A DNA stretch of 64,000 nt from Ekhidna lutea (GCF_900188325.1 NZ_FZPD01000004.1:564501-628500), one strand, 5' to 3'; shown: positions 24,703 to 33,341, numbered from the stretch's first letter. Numbers and translations: made by a program. Notes: generated by a model not told the origin, from the sequence alone.

Positions 24703-27114
24703 ATGAAGATATCATACAATTGGCTGAAGGAATACATTGATTTCTCGGAATCACCTGAAAAGTTAGGAGACATCCTAACCCAGACAGGACTTGAGGTGGA
24801 AGGAATTGAAAAAGCAGAGAAGATTCCCGGAGGGCTAAAGGGAATCGTGGTTGGGGAAGTGATGTCATGTGAACAGCATCCCAATGCAGACAAGCTTAAA
24901 GTAACCAAGGTAGATATCGGAGCGAGTGAATTGTCAGATATTGTTTGTGGAGCACCTAATGTAGCCACAGGACAGAAAGTCCTGGTTGCAACTGTAAACT
25001 CCACCATTCATCCCACTAACGGAGAACCATTTAAAATCAAGAAAGCCAAGATCAGAGGAGAAGTTTCGGAAGGTATGATATGTGCCGAGGACGAATTAGG
25101 TCTTGGTACCAGCCACGAAGGCATCATGGTTTTGGACACAGACAAGCCCAATGGAACACCTGCTATCGAGCTTTTTGAAACCGGAGAAGATCATATTTTC
25201 GAAATTGGATTAACTCCAAACAGAGGAGATGCTACCTCCCACATGGGATCTGCAAGAGATTTAAAGGCTTATTTTCGGAAGGAACTAAATATTCCTCAGC
25301 CAAAAAGCTTTGACATAAAGGAAGATCAGCCGATTTCTGTACGCATAGAAGATCACGACAGATGTCCTAGATTCTCCGGCATCACCATCAGAGGATTGAA
25401 AGTACAAAGCTCACCTGACTGGCTGCAATGGAAACTCCGGTCCATCGGGTTAGAGCCTATCAATAATGTAGTAGATGTAACCAACTATGTACTGCACTCC
25501 CTTGGACAGCCCATGCATGCCTATGATGCTGCTCTTGTTAAGGGAGATAAGATCATTGTCAAGACACTCGAAGACAAAACTTCTTTCACCACTTTAGAAG
25601 GAAAGGAAAGAAAGCTAAGCAAAGAGGACTTAATGGTCTGCAATGGAGCGGAAGAAGGGATGTGCATGGCGGGTGTTCTTGGTGGCCTGAAATCAGGTGT
25701 AACCGAAGAAACAACGGCCATCTTCCTCGAGAGTGCCTATTGGAATGCTGACGGCATCCGATCTACTGCTCAGAGACATACAATTTCAACGGATGCATCT
25801 TTCCGTTACGAAAGAGGTGCTGATCCTGAAATAACCGTTGCTGCGGTGAAGCTGGGAACTTCTTTGATACTTGAACTTGCAGGTGGTTATGCTGCTTCCG
25901 AGATTGTGGACATTTACCCTGAGCCAATCAAAGAAAAAGAAATTGAGGTCACGTTTCAACATTTCCATTGGCTGATAGGTAAAACCTTAGATCACAAACT
26001 GATTATTGAAATCCTCAATTGGCTGGATATCAAAACAGAGAATGTAACAGAGACCGGATTCAAAGCTATCGTTCCTGCCTACAGAAGTGATGTAACTCGT
26101 CCCGCTGATTTAGTGGAAGAAGTGCTTCGAATCTATGGTTTCAACGAGGTGGAGCTGGATGAAGATTTCTCGTCAGAATACCTGGCAGAATTCAACGAGC
26201 ATGAACCTTATCGAGTTCAGGAAGATTTATCAAAATTTCTTGCGGGACAGGGCTATTCAGAAATATTGACCAACTCTCTGACGAATCCTAAGTATTATGA
26301 AAAGTTTCCAATTGGGGGAGAGCCGGTGGAGATGCTTAATCCTTCCAGTGAGGAATTGACGATCATGAAGACTTCACCAGTCTATACTGCTTTGGAGTCA
26401 GTGGCTTATAACATCAACAGAAGAAATCCGAATTTGAAGTTTTTTGAATTCGGCAGGTCGTACAAAAAAGAAGATCAAAAATACAAAGAGACAGAATGGC
26501 TTTCTTTTTACTTAACGGGAAACACCAAAGAAGCTAACTGGCTCGATGAGCCTCGTAAAAACTCGTTCCATGATTTGAGCACGACTGTGATGGGAATGCT
26601 GAAATATTCAGGCATTAGAAAAACTGAAATCATCCCTTCCGAAAAAGGTACGCTCTATGAATATGGCGTGGTGATCAAAAAAGAGGGTAAAATGTTGGGA
26701 ATTCTTGGCAAGCTTAAAAAGGAATTGCTTTCAATTTACGGGATTAAGCAGGATGTTTTTCATGCTCAGCTAGACTGGGAGGCAATATTGAGTCTTTACA
26801 AGTCAGACATAGCTTATGAGCCTATTCCAAAATTCCCTGAAGTAAAAAGAGACCTTTCATTGGTACTGGACAAGAATGTTTCTTACGCTGACATCCAGCA
26901 ACTTGCCTTTAAGCAAGAGAAGAAATTATTGAACAGAATGAACCTTTTTAGTGTCTACGAGGGCGATAAAATAGAAAAAGGAAAAAAAGCTTACGCAATT
27001 AGTTTTTTTCTTCAAGATAAATTCAAAACTTTAACAGATAAACAGATAGATAAAAGTATGAATGCGTTGATGAGTTTGTATGAAAAACAACTCGGTGCTG
27101 TCATACGAAAATAA
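24703..27114 (+). CDS. pheT: Phenylalanyl-tRNA synthetase, beta subunit
   Basis: An 803-residue beta chain of the alpha2-beta2 PheRS. It has an N-terminal tRNA-binding EMAP/OB domain (MSCEQHPNADKLKVTKVDIG, ~45-150), the B3/B4 editing region (SIGLEPINNVVDVTNYVLHSLGQPMHAYD), B5, the inactive class II core, and a C-terminal ferredoxin-like anticodon domain (FPEVKRDLSLVLDKNVSYAD). The start MKISYNWLKEYIDF is standard. pheS is not in the window. The next gene begins right after the stop. Confidence 0.97.
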   Translation: MKISYNWLKEYIDFSESPEKLGDILTQTGLEVEGIEKAEKIPGGLKGIVVGEVMSCEQHPNADKLKVTKVDIGASELSDIVCGAPNVATGQKVLVATVNSTIHPTNGEPFKIKKAKIRGEVSEGMICAEDELGLGTSHEGIMVLDTDKPNGTPAIELFETGEDHIFEIGLTPNRGDATSHMGSARDLKAYFRKELNIPQPKSFDIKEDQPISVRIEDHDRCPRFSGITIRGLKVQSSPDWLQWKLRSIGLEPINNVVDVTNYVLHSLGQPMHAYDAALVKGDKIIVKTLEDKTSFTTLEGKERKLSKEDLMVCNGAEEGMCMAGVLGGLKSGVTEETTAIFLESAYWNADGIRSTAQRHTISTDASFRYERGADPEITVAAVKLGTSLILELAGGYAASEIVDIYPEPIKEKEIEVTFQHFHWLIGKTLDHKLIIEILNWLDIKTENVTETGFKAIVPAYRSDVTRPADLVEEVLRIYGFNEVELDEDFSSEYLAEFNEHEPYRVQEDLSKFLAGQGYSEILTNSLTNPKYYEKFPIGGEPVEMLNPSSEELTIMKTSPVYTALESVAYNINRRNPNLKFFEFGRSYKKEDQKYKETEWLSFYLTGNTKEANWLDEPRKNSFHDLSTTVMGMLKYSGIRKTEIIPSEKGTLYEYGVVIKKEGKMLGILGKLKKELLSIYGIKQDVFHAQLDWEAILSLYKSDIAYEPIPKFPEVKRDLSLVLDKNVSYADIQQLAFKQEKKLLNRMNLFSVYEGDKIEKGKKAYAISFFLQDKFKTLTDKQIDKSMNALMSLYEKQLGAVIRK

Positions 27115-27115
27115 G

Positions 27116-27412
27116 ATGCCTAGCGAAAAATTATATCGTGAATTTCAAAACCTGGAAAGGAAGATTCAATTAGTTATAAATGAAAACAAACAACTAAAAG
27201 ATGAATTGACCAGTGCCAGGAAAGAAAACGGCAACCTGAAAGAGAAGATGGAGAGCCATGAGGCCAACTTGAATACCTTTCAGAGTAAAATGAACATAAA
27301 TAAATTAGCAAATAACATGGTAGTCAGTGAAGGAGATTCAGCGCAGCTGAAAGAGACGATAGAAGGCTACATCAAGGAGATAGATAAATGTATTGCCCAT
27401 TTGGCAGAATAA
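27116..27412 (+). CDS. Small coiled-coil protein between pheT and zapA
   Basis: A 98-residue protein that is mainly one coiled coil: heptad-like EKLYREFQNLERKIQLVINE, NKQLKDELTSARKENGNLK and EKMESHEANLNTFQSKMNIN. The C-terminal KETIEGYIKEIDKCIAHLAE is amphipathic. It starts 1 bp after the pheT stop (an ATG at 27080 inside pheT is less likely) and is 14 bp before zapA. Position and shape suggest a partner of ZapA, like ZapB in gamma-proteobacteria, but this is inference; no family signature was recognised. Confidence 0.82.
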   Translation: MPSEKLYREFQNLERKIQLVINENKQLKDELTSARKENGNLKEKMESHEANLNTFQSKMNINKLANNMVVSEGDSAQLKETIEGYIKEIDKCIAHLAE

Positions 27413-27426
27413 ATAATTAATACCGA

Positions 27427-27711
27427 ATGGCTGAACTATCCATAAAAATCAGAATTGGGAACAGGGAGTATCCCATGAGAGTGAAAGCGGAGGACGAAGA
27501 AAGAATTAGAAGAGCAGGAAAACTTTTAAATGAGAAAATAAAAAATTACCAAAACCAGTTTGGTATCGATGATACACAAGATCTGGTGGCCATGGTAGCT
27601 TTTGATTGCCTGGTAGAGAAATTAAAACGTGAAGAATCATCTGAAGCGTCTGATGATTTTGCACTTGGTGAAATTTCTAAACTAAACCAGCTCATCACAA
27701 ACTCAATCTGA
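27427..27711 (+). CDS. zapA: Cell division protein ZapA
   Basis: A 94-residue ZapA-family protein that bundles FtsZ filaments at the division site. The N-terminal SIKIRIGNREYPMRVKAEDEERIRRAG is the globular part, and the C-terminal helix (DTQDLVAMVAFDCLVEKLKR) is the dimer/tetramer coiled coil. It sits between the coiled-coil gene and rny. Confidence 0.9.
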   Translation: MAELSIKIRIGNREYPMRVKAEDEERIRRAGKLLNEKIKNYQNQFGIDDTQDLVAMVAFDCLVEKLKREESSEASDDFALGEISKLNQLITNSI

Positions 27712-27774
27712 TATATCACCTTGATTTAGGAATACCTGACTGTCCTGTTATTTGATTACATCAAATACATACAC

Positions 27775-29340
27775 ATGGACACCACAATCATAATAGTTAT
27801 TGCCGCTCTTGCAGGGGCCGTTGTAGGCCTTCTCATTGGTCGGGCTATGCTTGGGAAGAATGCGAGCAAGAAAGTCAAAGAGGCAGAAGAGCAAAGCAAA
27901 CTCATCCTTAAAGAAGCAGAGGTAACTGCCGAAGGTCTCAAAAAAGACAAGTTGCTTGAAGCAAAAGAAAATATCTTCAAGATGCGCAGCGACTTTGAAG
28001 AAGAAGCGTCACGAAAGAAAAACATCATCATTACCAACGAGCAAAAGCTCAAGCAAAAGGAATCAAACCTAAATAAACAGTTTGAACAGGTAAAGCGAAA
28101 AGAGGATGAGCTAAATGATTTAAAAGAAACGCTCTCCAATCAAATGGAGATTGCTCGTCAACGAAAAGATGAGTTTGAGAAGATGCAAAAGCAGCAAGTG
28201 GCCATTCTTGAAAAAGCAGCTAATCTTCCTGCGGAAGAAGCAAAAGCTCAACTGATGGAAGCACTGAAAGATGAAGCCAGAACCAGCGCTTCTGCCCACA
28301 TCAAAGAAATTGTGGAAGAAGCCAAAATGACCGCCACTAAAGACGCGAAAAAAATAGTGGTAGAAGCCATTCAACGAACAGCTACCGAACACGCTATCGA
28401 AAACACGGTCTCTGTTTTCAACATTGAAAGTGATGACATCAAAGGAAAAATCATCGGCCGTGAAGGCCGAAACATTAGAGCTCTAGAAGCTGCTACTGGC
28501 GTTGAGATTATCGTAGATGATACTCCTGAGGCAATTATAATCTCTGGTTTCGATCCTGTAAGAAGAGAAATAGCACGGCTTTCACTTCACAGACTTGTAC
28601 AGGATGGCAGAATACACCCGGCCAGAATTGAAGAGATTGTAAATAAGACATCAAAAAATATCGACGATGAAATCGTAGAGATCGGTGAGCGAACAGTAAT
28701 TGATCTTGGCATACATGGCTTGCATCCTGAGCTGATCAAAATGGTCGGTCGGATGAGATTTAGATCATCTTACGGCCAAAACTTATTGCAACACTCCAGA
28801 GAGGTAGCTAACCTTTGTGCAACCCTGGCTTCAGAACTAGGCCTTAATCCAAAGCTTGCAAAACGAGCTGGTTTGCTACATGATATTGGGAAGGTATGGC
28901 CTGATGAACCGGAAAAGCCACATGCAATCATCGGGATGGAGTTGGCGCAGAAGTATAAGGAAAACGCAGAGGTGTGTAACGCCATTGGTGCCCACCACGA
29001 CGAAATCGAGATGACTTCAATGATCTCTCCAATCGTACAGGCTTGTGATGCCATCTCAGGCTCCAGACCGGGTGCACGTCGAGAGATCATGGAGCAATAC
29101 CTGAAGCGACTGAAAGACCTGGAAGGCATTGCCCTGAATTTTGATGGAGTGAATAAATGCTACGCTATCCAGGCCGGTCGTGAGCTAAGAGTACTTGTTG
29201 ATGCTGAAAATGTAGATGATAAGCAGGCAGGAGATTTGTCATTCAATATTTCGCAGAAAATTGAAAAAGACATGCAGTATCCTGGTCAAATCAAAGTGAC
29301 GGTGATCAGGGAAACCCGGGCGGTGGCATTTGCGAAGTAA
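27775..29340 (+). CDS. rny: Ribonuclease Y
   Basis: A 521-residue membrane-anchored endoribonuclease that starts mRNA decay. The N-terminal segment [20 protein letters not shown] is a transmembrane anchor, followed by a long coiled coil (~30-200), a KH RNA-binding domain ([20 protein letters not shown], ~215-280) and a metal-dependent HD domain ([20 protein letters not shown]). The loop after HDIGK differs from the commoner DHE-type text, but the metal-binding HD pair is kept. It has its own 63-bp upstream gap after zapA. Confidence 0.96.
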   Translation: MDTTIIIVIAALAGAVVGLLIGRAMLGKNASKKVKEAEEQSKLILKEAEVTAEGLKKDKLLEAKENIFKMRSDFEEEASRKKNIIITNEQKLKQKESNLNKQFEQVKRKEDELNDLKETLSNQMEIARQRKDEFEKMQKQQVAILEKAANLPAEEAKAQLMEALKDEARTSASAHIKEIVEEAKMTATKDAKKIVVEAIQRTATEHAIENTVSVFNIESDDIKGKIIGREGRNIRALEAATGVEIIVDDTPEAIIISGFDPVRREIARLSLHRLVQDGRIHPARIEEIVNKTSKNIDDEIVEIGERTVIDLGIHGLHPELIKMVGRMRFRSSYGQNLLQHSREVANLCATLASELGLNPKLAKRAGLLHDIGKVWPDEPEKPHAIIGMELAQKYKENAEVCNAIGAHHDEIEMTSMISPIVQACDAISGSRPGARREIMEQYLKRLKDLEGIALNFDGVNKCYAIQAGRELRVLVDAENVDDKQAGDLSFNISQKIEKDMQYPGQIKVTVIRETRAVAFAK

Positions 29341-29388
29341 AGAATTATTTTATTCATAACTATTTTACATTTAGGAATCAAGTAGTAT

Positions 29389-29410
29389 CTTTTGATCTTT
29401 AAATCAAAAG
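29389..29410. repeat. Inverted repeat before the Bor-like gene
   Basis: Perfect 8-bp arms CTTTTGAT / ATCAAAAG around a 6-base spacer, 15 bp before the ATG at 29426 and overlapping a TATCTTTTG promoter-like stretch. It may be an operator. Confidence 0.4.
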
Positions 29411-29425
29411 AAAATTTAAATCATT

Positions 29426-29719
29426 ATGAAAAAAACCATTAAAGTACTTTCAATCGCCATAGTTATGGGACTTTGTCTATCCTCATGCTACACTTACACA
29501 ACCGTTGTTGGTAATGGTGCGCAAGGCAATCAGCAAATTTCATCATGGAATCACTATGTTATTTATGGGTTGGCTCCCGTTGGCGTGTCAGATCCACAAA
29601 ATCTTGCTGGAGACGCTAAAGATTATGACGTTACAACAAAAATCTCTTTTGTAAATGGTTTAGTTGCAGCGTTAACATTTAGTATTTACACTCCTACAAC
29701 CACTATTGTAACCAAATAA
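29426..29719 (+). CDS. Bor-family-like lipoprotein
   Basis: A 97-residue exported protein. MKKTIKVLSIAIVMGLCLSSC is a lipoprotein signal with LSSC as lipobox. The mature part (VVGNGAQGNQQISSWNHYVI ... DVTTKISFVNGLVAALTFSIYTPTTTIV) follows the lambda Bor family, in particular the FVNGxxxxxTxxIYTP motif. Lambda Bor gives serum resistance on the E. coli surface; Bacteroidota relatives have no known role. It stands apart from phage genes. Confidence 0.75.
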   Translation: MKKTIKVLSIAIVMGLCLSSCYTYTTVVGNGAQGNQQISSWNHYVIYGLAPVGVSDPQNLAGDAKDYDVTTKISFVNGLVAALTFSIYTPTTTIVTK

Positions 29720-29728
29720 TCTGAGATT

Positions 29729-29932
29729 TTGAAAAGGCTACTATTTTACATCTTTATTGTTCTGTCATTCATCTTAACTATTCAGGTTGTGAATATAGTA
29801 GCCTTTGATTTTGATCGGTTAACTCAATATGGTTTTGGTTTTCTTGTGGGAAAGTTGGTTCTACTTTTTTTTTCATGTGCACTGGCATACCTTCTATTTC
29901 GCAAACTTTCATCACAGGATCAATCTGATTGA
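29729..29932 (+). CDS. Small membrane protein
   Basis: A 67-residue hydrophobic protein with two predicted transmembrane segments (LLFYIFIVLSFILTIQVVNI and FLVGKLVLLFFSCALAYLLF) and a short cytosolic tail. It begins with TTG, 9 bp after the Bor-like gene, and may be co-expressed. No family was recognised; the weak start makes it less certain. Confidence 0.5.
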   Translation: MKRLLFYIFIVLSFILTIQVVNIVAFDFDRLTQYGFGFLVGKLVLLFFSCALAYLLFRKLSSQDQSD

Positions 29933-30079
29933 AATCAAAAACATTAGCTAGATCCCACTAGATATAATTTAATTATAACATGAGAGGTGGTGTTATTGCA
30001 TGTCACTTTGACGCACCTATTGTCCCAGAGAATCGTCAATTGGTTCAGTAAAAGGTACTTACGAGAATTAAAAAGAGCT

Positions 30080-30087
30080 TATTTTTG
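30080..30087 (+). promoter_or_regulatory. Predicted -7 promoter of the lysA leader
   Basis: TATTTTTG is an exact TAnnTTTG match. It ends only 5 bases before the ATG of the lysine-rich ORF at 30093, so the transcript would start close to that ATG (leaderless or nearly so). No TTTG box was found 19-21 bp upstream. Nothing else was recognised in 29933-30079. Confidence 0.55.
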
Positions 30088-30092
30088 CCATC

Positions 30093-30155
30093 ATGAAATT
30101 GAGCTGGACAGATAAAAAGAAAAAATCCGATAAGAAATCTAAACGATTTCTATAG
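30093..30155 (+). CDS. Candidate lysine-rich leader peptide of lysA
   Basis: A 20-codon ORF reading MKLSWTDKKKKSDKKSKRFL, with 8 lysines in positions 2-17. It lies between a -7 promoter element and a terminator, 95 bp before lysA, which makes lysine. Runs of the end-product amino acid in a short ORF before the biosynthetic gene are the mark of ribosome-mediated attenuation. A 7-bp hairpin (AGAAATC / GATTTCT, 30133-30151) overlaps the last codons. No Shine-Dalgarno is expected in this phylum, so start usage cannot be judged; the ORF could also be chance in an A-rich region. Confidence 0.6.
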   Translation: MKLSWTDKKKKSDKKSKRFL

Positions 30156-30156
30156 G

Positions 30157-30225
30157 TCCGGCTATTGATTGAATTTTAATACATTAGAATATTATCAAAC
30201 CGGAGCATGAAGCTTCGGTTTTTTT
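30157..30225 (+). promoter_or_regulatory. Attenuator of lysA: alternative antiterminator and terminator stems
   Basis: Terminator: AAACCGGAGC (30197-30206) / GCTTCGGTTT (30212-30221), one G-T pair, 5-base loop, with seven T (30219-30225). Antiterminator: TCCGG (30157-30161), two bases after the leader stop codon, can pair with CCGGA (30200-30204) inside the terminator arm, with an inner stem ATTTTAA (30173-30179) / TTAGAAT (30184-30190). The two folds exclude each other. A ribosome at the leader stop would cover TCCGG and permit termination; one stalled on Lys codons would leave it free. Confidence 0.65.
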
Positions 30226-30250
30226 GTTTAAACCCTTTTTGAAATTTAAA

Positions 30251-31459
30251 ATGGAAAATGCAAGTCTAATTCGAGCGGTTGAAAACCAAGGCTCCCCCCT
30301 TTATGTCTATGATGCCAATCAGATGAAAGAAAACTATAAACAATTTACCAAGGCATTTAAAGTAGATCAACTAAAGGTACACTACGCTTGCAAGGCACTA
30401 AATAATCAGGCAATCCTCAAGCTATTCAGATCACTTGGTGCTGGGCTTGACTGTGTCTCCATTGAAGAGGTACACCTTGGGTTGCATGCCGGTTTTCCTG
30501 CTGATGACATCCTGTTTACTCCCAATAACATCTCAACAGAAGAGTATGAACAAGCGATTGAGCTTGGAGTGAAAATCAACGTAGACAACCTCTATACGCT
30601 TGAGTATTTTGGAATGAACCATCCGGACATTCCTATTTATATCCGGATCAACCCGCACTTAATGGCTGGAGGCAATCAGAATATATCTGTCGGTCATATT
30701 GACTCCAAGTTCGGGATCTCCATTCATCAGGTGCCAAACGTGGAGCGAATTGTCAACAAACTCGGAATTAATGTGATGGGGATTCACGTGCACACGGGTT
30801 CTGATATTCTGGATGCTGACATTTTTATTAAAGCCGCAGAGTTGGTGTTCAGTGTAGTTGAAAAGTTTGATACTGTTACGCATATTGACTTTGGTAGTGG
30901 ATTTAAAGTCGCCTACAAGCCGGATGACCTTCATACAGACATAGGAAGATTTGGAAAGAAATTCAGTAAATCATTTAATGAATTCTGTGAGAAGCAAGGG
31001 AAACAATATACGTTGGAGTTCGAACCCGGTAAATACATGGTAAGCAATGCCGGCTATTTTGTAGCAAAAGCTAACCTTATCAAACAAACAACCTCATGTA
31101 CGTTTGTTGGACTAGATACCGGCTTCAATCACTTGATTCGTCCAATGTTTTATAATGCGTATCATCACATTGAGAACCTGTCGAATCCTCAAGGAGAAAA
31201 GAAGGTCTACAATGTGGTTGGGTATGTATGCGAAACAGATTCTTTCGCTTCAGATCGAATCATTCCAGAGGTACGGAAGAATGACCTGCTGGTCTTCAAA
31301 AATGCGGGCGCATATTGTGCCACCATGGCCTCCAATTATAACTCAAGGCCAAGGCCTGCTGAAGTAATGATGTTGGATGGAAAAGACCATCTCATAAAAA
31401 GGAGAGAAACGATTGAGGATTTGTTGAGTACGCAAATTGATGCGGAGATTGAATTTTAA
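30251..31459 (+). CDS. lysA: Diaminopimelate decarboxylase
   Basis: A 402-residue PLP enzyme (fold type III) that makes L-lysine from meso-diaminopimelate, the last step of lysine synthesis. The PLP lysine is Lys48 in VHYACKALNN. HVHTGSD and EFEPGKYMVSNAGYF are cofactor-binding segments, and GYVCETDSFASDR and GAYCATMASNYNSRPRPAEV close the active site at the dimer interface. ATG 30251 is chosen; an in-frame TTG at 30224 lies in the terminator T-run. It is 26 bp past the attenuator, which suggests lysine control. Confidence 0.95.
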   Translation: MENASLIRAVENQGSPLYVYDANQMKENYKQFTKAFKVDQLKVHYACKALNNQAILKLFRSLGAGLDCVSIEEVHLGLHAGFPADDILFTPNNISTEEYEQAIELGVKINVDNLYTLEYFGMNHPDIPIYIRINPHLMAGGNQNISVGHIDSKFGISIHQVPNVERIVNKLGINVMGIHVHTGSDILDADIFIKAAELVFSVVEKFDTVTHIDFGSGFKVAYKPDDLHTDIGRFGKKFSKSFNEFCEKQGKQYTLEFEPGKYMVSNAGYFVAKANLIKQTTSCTFVGLDTGFNHLIRPMFYNAYHHIENLSNPQGEKKVYNVVGYVCETDSFASDRIIPEVRKNDLLVFKNAGAYCATMASNYNSRPRPAEVMMLDGKDHLIKRRETIEDLLSTQIDAEIEF

Positions 31460-31467
31460 AATAAGAA

Positions 31468-31547
31468 TGTCATCCTTCACTGCGCCTGGCAGGCGCAATG
31501 AAGGATCTCTTTTTATTTTAGAGATGCTTCCTTCGTCAGCATGACAT
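31468..31547. repeat. REP-like palindromic repeat
   Basis: Outer arms ATGTCAT (31468-31474) and ATGACAT (31541-31547) enclose a strong hairpin: ATCCTTCA-C-TGCGCCTG (31472-31488) pairs with CAGGCGCA-A-TGAAGGAT (31490-31506), 16 of 17 positions. GATCTCT (31504-31510) can also pair with AGAGAT just after 31519. Elements with GTCATCC...GAAGGATCTC ends are familiar dispersed repeats in Bacteroidota and other phyla. It lies between convergent lysA and ada and may also act as a terminator. Confidence 0.7.
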
Positions 31548-31564
31548 CCTTTAAAATGTTGTAC

Positions 31565-32608
31565 CTATTGATTCTCAAACTCATGCTTCAGCAACCATTG
31601 CTTTCGATGGACGCCTCCCCCATAGCCTACAATGCTGCCATCTGATCCGATGATACGGTGGCATGGGATGATGATGGAGATTCGATTCTCTCCATTGGCC
31701 CGTGCAACCGCTCTCACAGCTTTTACATCCCCTACTACATCTGCTTGTTGTTTGTATGAGCGTGTAACGCCATAGGGTATTTTATTCAACGCATCCCAAA
31801 CTCGTTGCTGAAACTCGGTTCCCGGAACAACCAATGGCACATCAAACGATTTCCTTTTACCCTCGAAATACTCCTCCAGCTGTTTCGAAACTTCATCAAT
31901 CATCGGGTGCTTGCCGGTAAGCATTTCAGAGTTCATCCGCTTTTTGAGTACCTCGATTTGCGTTTCCAGCATTCGTCTATCTGTAAACTCCAGCAGGCAC
32001 AAGCCCTCATCGGTTACACCGATCATCATTGGGCCCAGAGGTGTTGAAATTCGATTTATAGTAATAATTTGGCCCTGCGTTCCCGGTGTAAATCCTGTCA
32101 TGTTTTTGAATGTTTCCGAAAAGCCGCTCAACGAATCATATCCTTGCTCAAAAGCGGATTGGGTGACTGTTTGTCCTTCTCTTATTTTTAAAAATGCTCC
32201 ATTTATTCTGCTCATTCGCAAATAAGCCTGAAAAGTAATTCCGTGCGTTTTTTTAAAGTATCGTCGTACTCTTGTTGGGCTGAATCCCATTTGAGTCAAT
32301 TCGAAATCACGCCATTTTTTATCCGATTGAGATTCCACCTCCTTCAACAGTGGCACCAACCATTCAGGAGCAGATTGGTACTCTTTCATGGGTCTGCACA
32401 CTTTACACGCACGATAACCATTCGTCAGTGCCTCCCTTGTGCTTTCAAAAAATTCTACATTTTCATATTTAGGTTTTCTTGCCGAGCAGGTAGGCCTGCA
32501 AAAGATACCCGTGGTTTTTACACCCACTATAAAAACACCTTCATATTGTGAGTTTTTGTCCAATAAGGCCTGGTACATTTCGTCAGAAGATGGTAGTACT
32601 GCTGTCAT
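31565..32608 (-). CDS. ada: Ada: methylated-DNA methyltransferase and transcription activator
   Basis: A 347-residue two-function protein of the adaptive response. The N-terminal zinc domain has Cys37, Cys41, Cys68 and Cys71 (GIFCRPTCSARKP, RACKVCRP), matching E. coli Cys38/42/69/72; the first accepts methyl groups from phosphotriesters. An AraC-type HTH (~95-180, SAFEQGYDSLSGFSETFKNM) follows. The C-terminal O6-methylguanine methyltransferase has the acceptor Cys in IIIPCHRIIGSDGSIVGYGG. Full length, so both repair sites and gene activation should work. Confidence 0.95.
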   Translation of the reverse strand: MTAVLPSSDEMYQALLDKNSQYEGVFIVGVKTTGIFCRPTCSARKPKYENVEFFESTREALTNGYRACKVCRPMKEYQSAPEWLVPLLKEVESQSDKKWRDFELTQMGFSPTRVRRYFKKTHGITFQAYLRMSRINGAFLKIREGQTVTQSAFEQGYDSLSGFSETFKNMTGFTPGTQGQIITINRISTPLGPMMIGVTDEGLCLLEFTDRRMLETQIEVLKKRMNSEMLTGKHPMIDEVSKQLEEYFEGKRKSFDVPLVVPGTEFQQRVWDALNKIPYGVTRSYKQQADVVGDVKAVRAVARANGENRISIIIPCHRIIGSDGSIVGYGGGVHRKQWLLKHEFENQ

Positions 32609-32687
32609 AAATCAAAAGTAGAGCAACCAACAATTAAGGTACAACCGAAAATTGAACAAGCATTTTTAAATAGCATATCATTAATTA

Positions 32688-32893
32688 CCTGAGTTCGACA
32701 TAAGAATTTATTTTTTTTATTCAAAATGACACTAAAAAGTCTCCTCTAGAGAGGAGGAAGAGGTGGGTCAGTATAAAACAGTCATTTTTGAATAAAAAAG
32801 CAAAAAGGAAAACGATTTCTTACCAACCCACCCCCTACCCCTCCAAGGAGGGGATTTAAGGCGTTTTCCTTTTATTCTTACATCGAACTCAGG
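32688..32893. mobile_element. MITE-like non-coding element with nested inverted repeats
   Basis: A 206-bp element. Ends: CCTGAGTTCGA-CA-TAAGAAT (32688-32707) and its inverted copy (32874-32893), 18 of 20 positions equal. Inside are further inverted pairs: TTCAAAATGAC (32720-32730) / GTCATTTTTGAA (32781-32792); AAAAGGAAAACG (32803-32814) / CGTTTTCCTTTT (32862-32873), perfect over 12 bp; and hairpins CTCCTCT/AGAGGAG (32741-32756) and CCCCTCC/GGAGGGG (32838-32853). No coding frame. It lies between ada and the TfoX-domain gene. It could be a miniature transposon or a REP-type repeat. Confidence 0.7.
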
Positions 32894-32915
32894 TTAATTC
32901 TAAATTCAACAACCA

Positions 32916-33260
32916 ATGGCATACAATGAATACCTCGCTGATAAGCTTAGACAATCACTCAAAGAACGAAAAGTGTCCTTTATTGAAAAGAACATGATGG
33001 GAGGCCTCTGCATCATGGTCGATGATAAAATGTGCATAGGTGTAATAAAAGATGACTTAATGGCCAGAATTGGTCCTCATGTTTATGATGAGTTTCTTAA
33101 AAAACCAGGTGCCCGAATCATGGATTTCACAAAAAGGCCCATGAAGGGGTATGTATATGTTAGCGCCGAAGCATGGGAAGATAATGGAGGGTTGAATGAA
33201 TGGGTAGACCAATGCCTGGTGTTCAATAAGGAGGCAAAATCATCTAAAAAGAAGAGGTAG
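32916..33260 (+). CDS. TfoX N-terminal domain protein
   Basis: A 114-residue protein made of the TfoX N-terminal domain alone (LADKLRQSLKERKVSFIEKN, MMGGLCIMVDDKMCIGVIKD, RPMKGYVYVSAEAWEDN). Full TfoX/Sxy controls competence in gamma-proteobacteria, but solo N-terminal domains of Bacteroidota have no proven role. The basic tail (KSSKKKR) is extra. It starts 23 bp after the MITE-like element. Confidence 0.87.
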   Translation: MAYNEYLADKLRQSLKERKVSFIEKNMMGGLCIMVDDKMCIGVIKDDLMARIGPHVYDEFLKKPGARIMDFTKRPMKGYVYVSAEAWEDNGGLNEWVDQCLVFNKEAKSSKKKR

Positions 33261-33341
33261 CCACTAAGTGATGGGCGGGATTTTCGTAAAAACTTTTTAA
33301 CTTTTATATGACAATCCATCATTGACCCAAACCAACCTATT

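Noticed and set aside
30226-30234. TGTTTAA near lysA as another carotenoid-type operator box
   Set aside because: It is a single copy at the edge of the terminator T-run with no partner box; coincidence.
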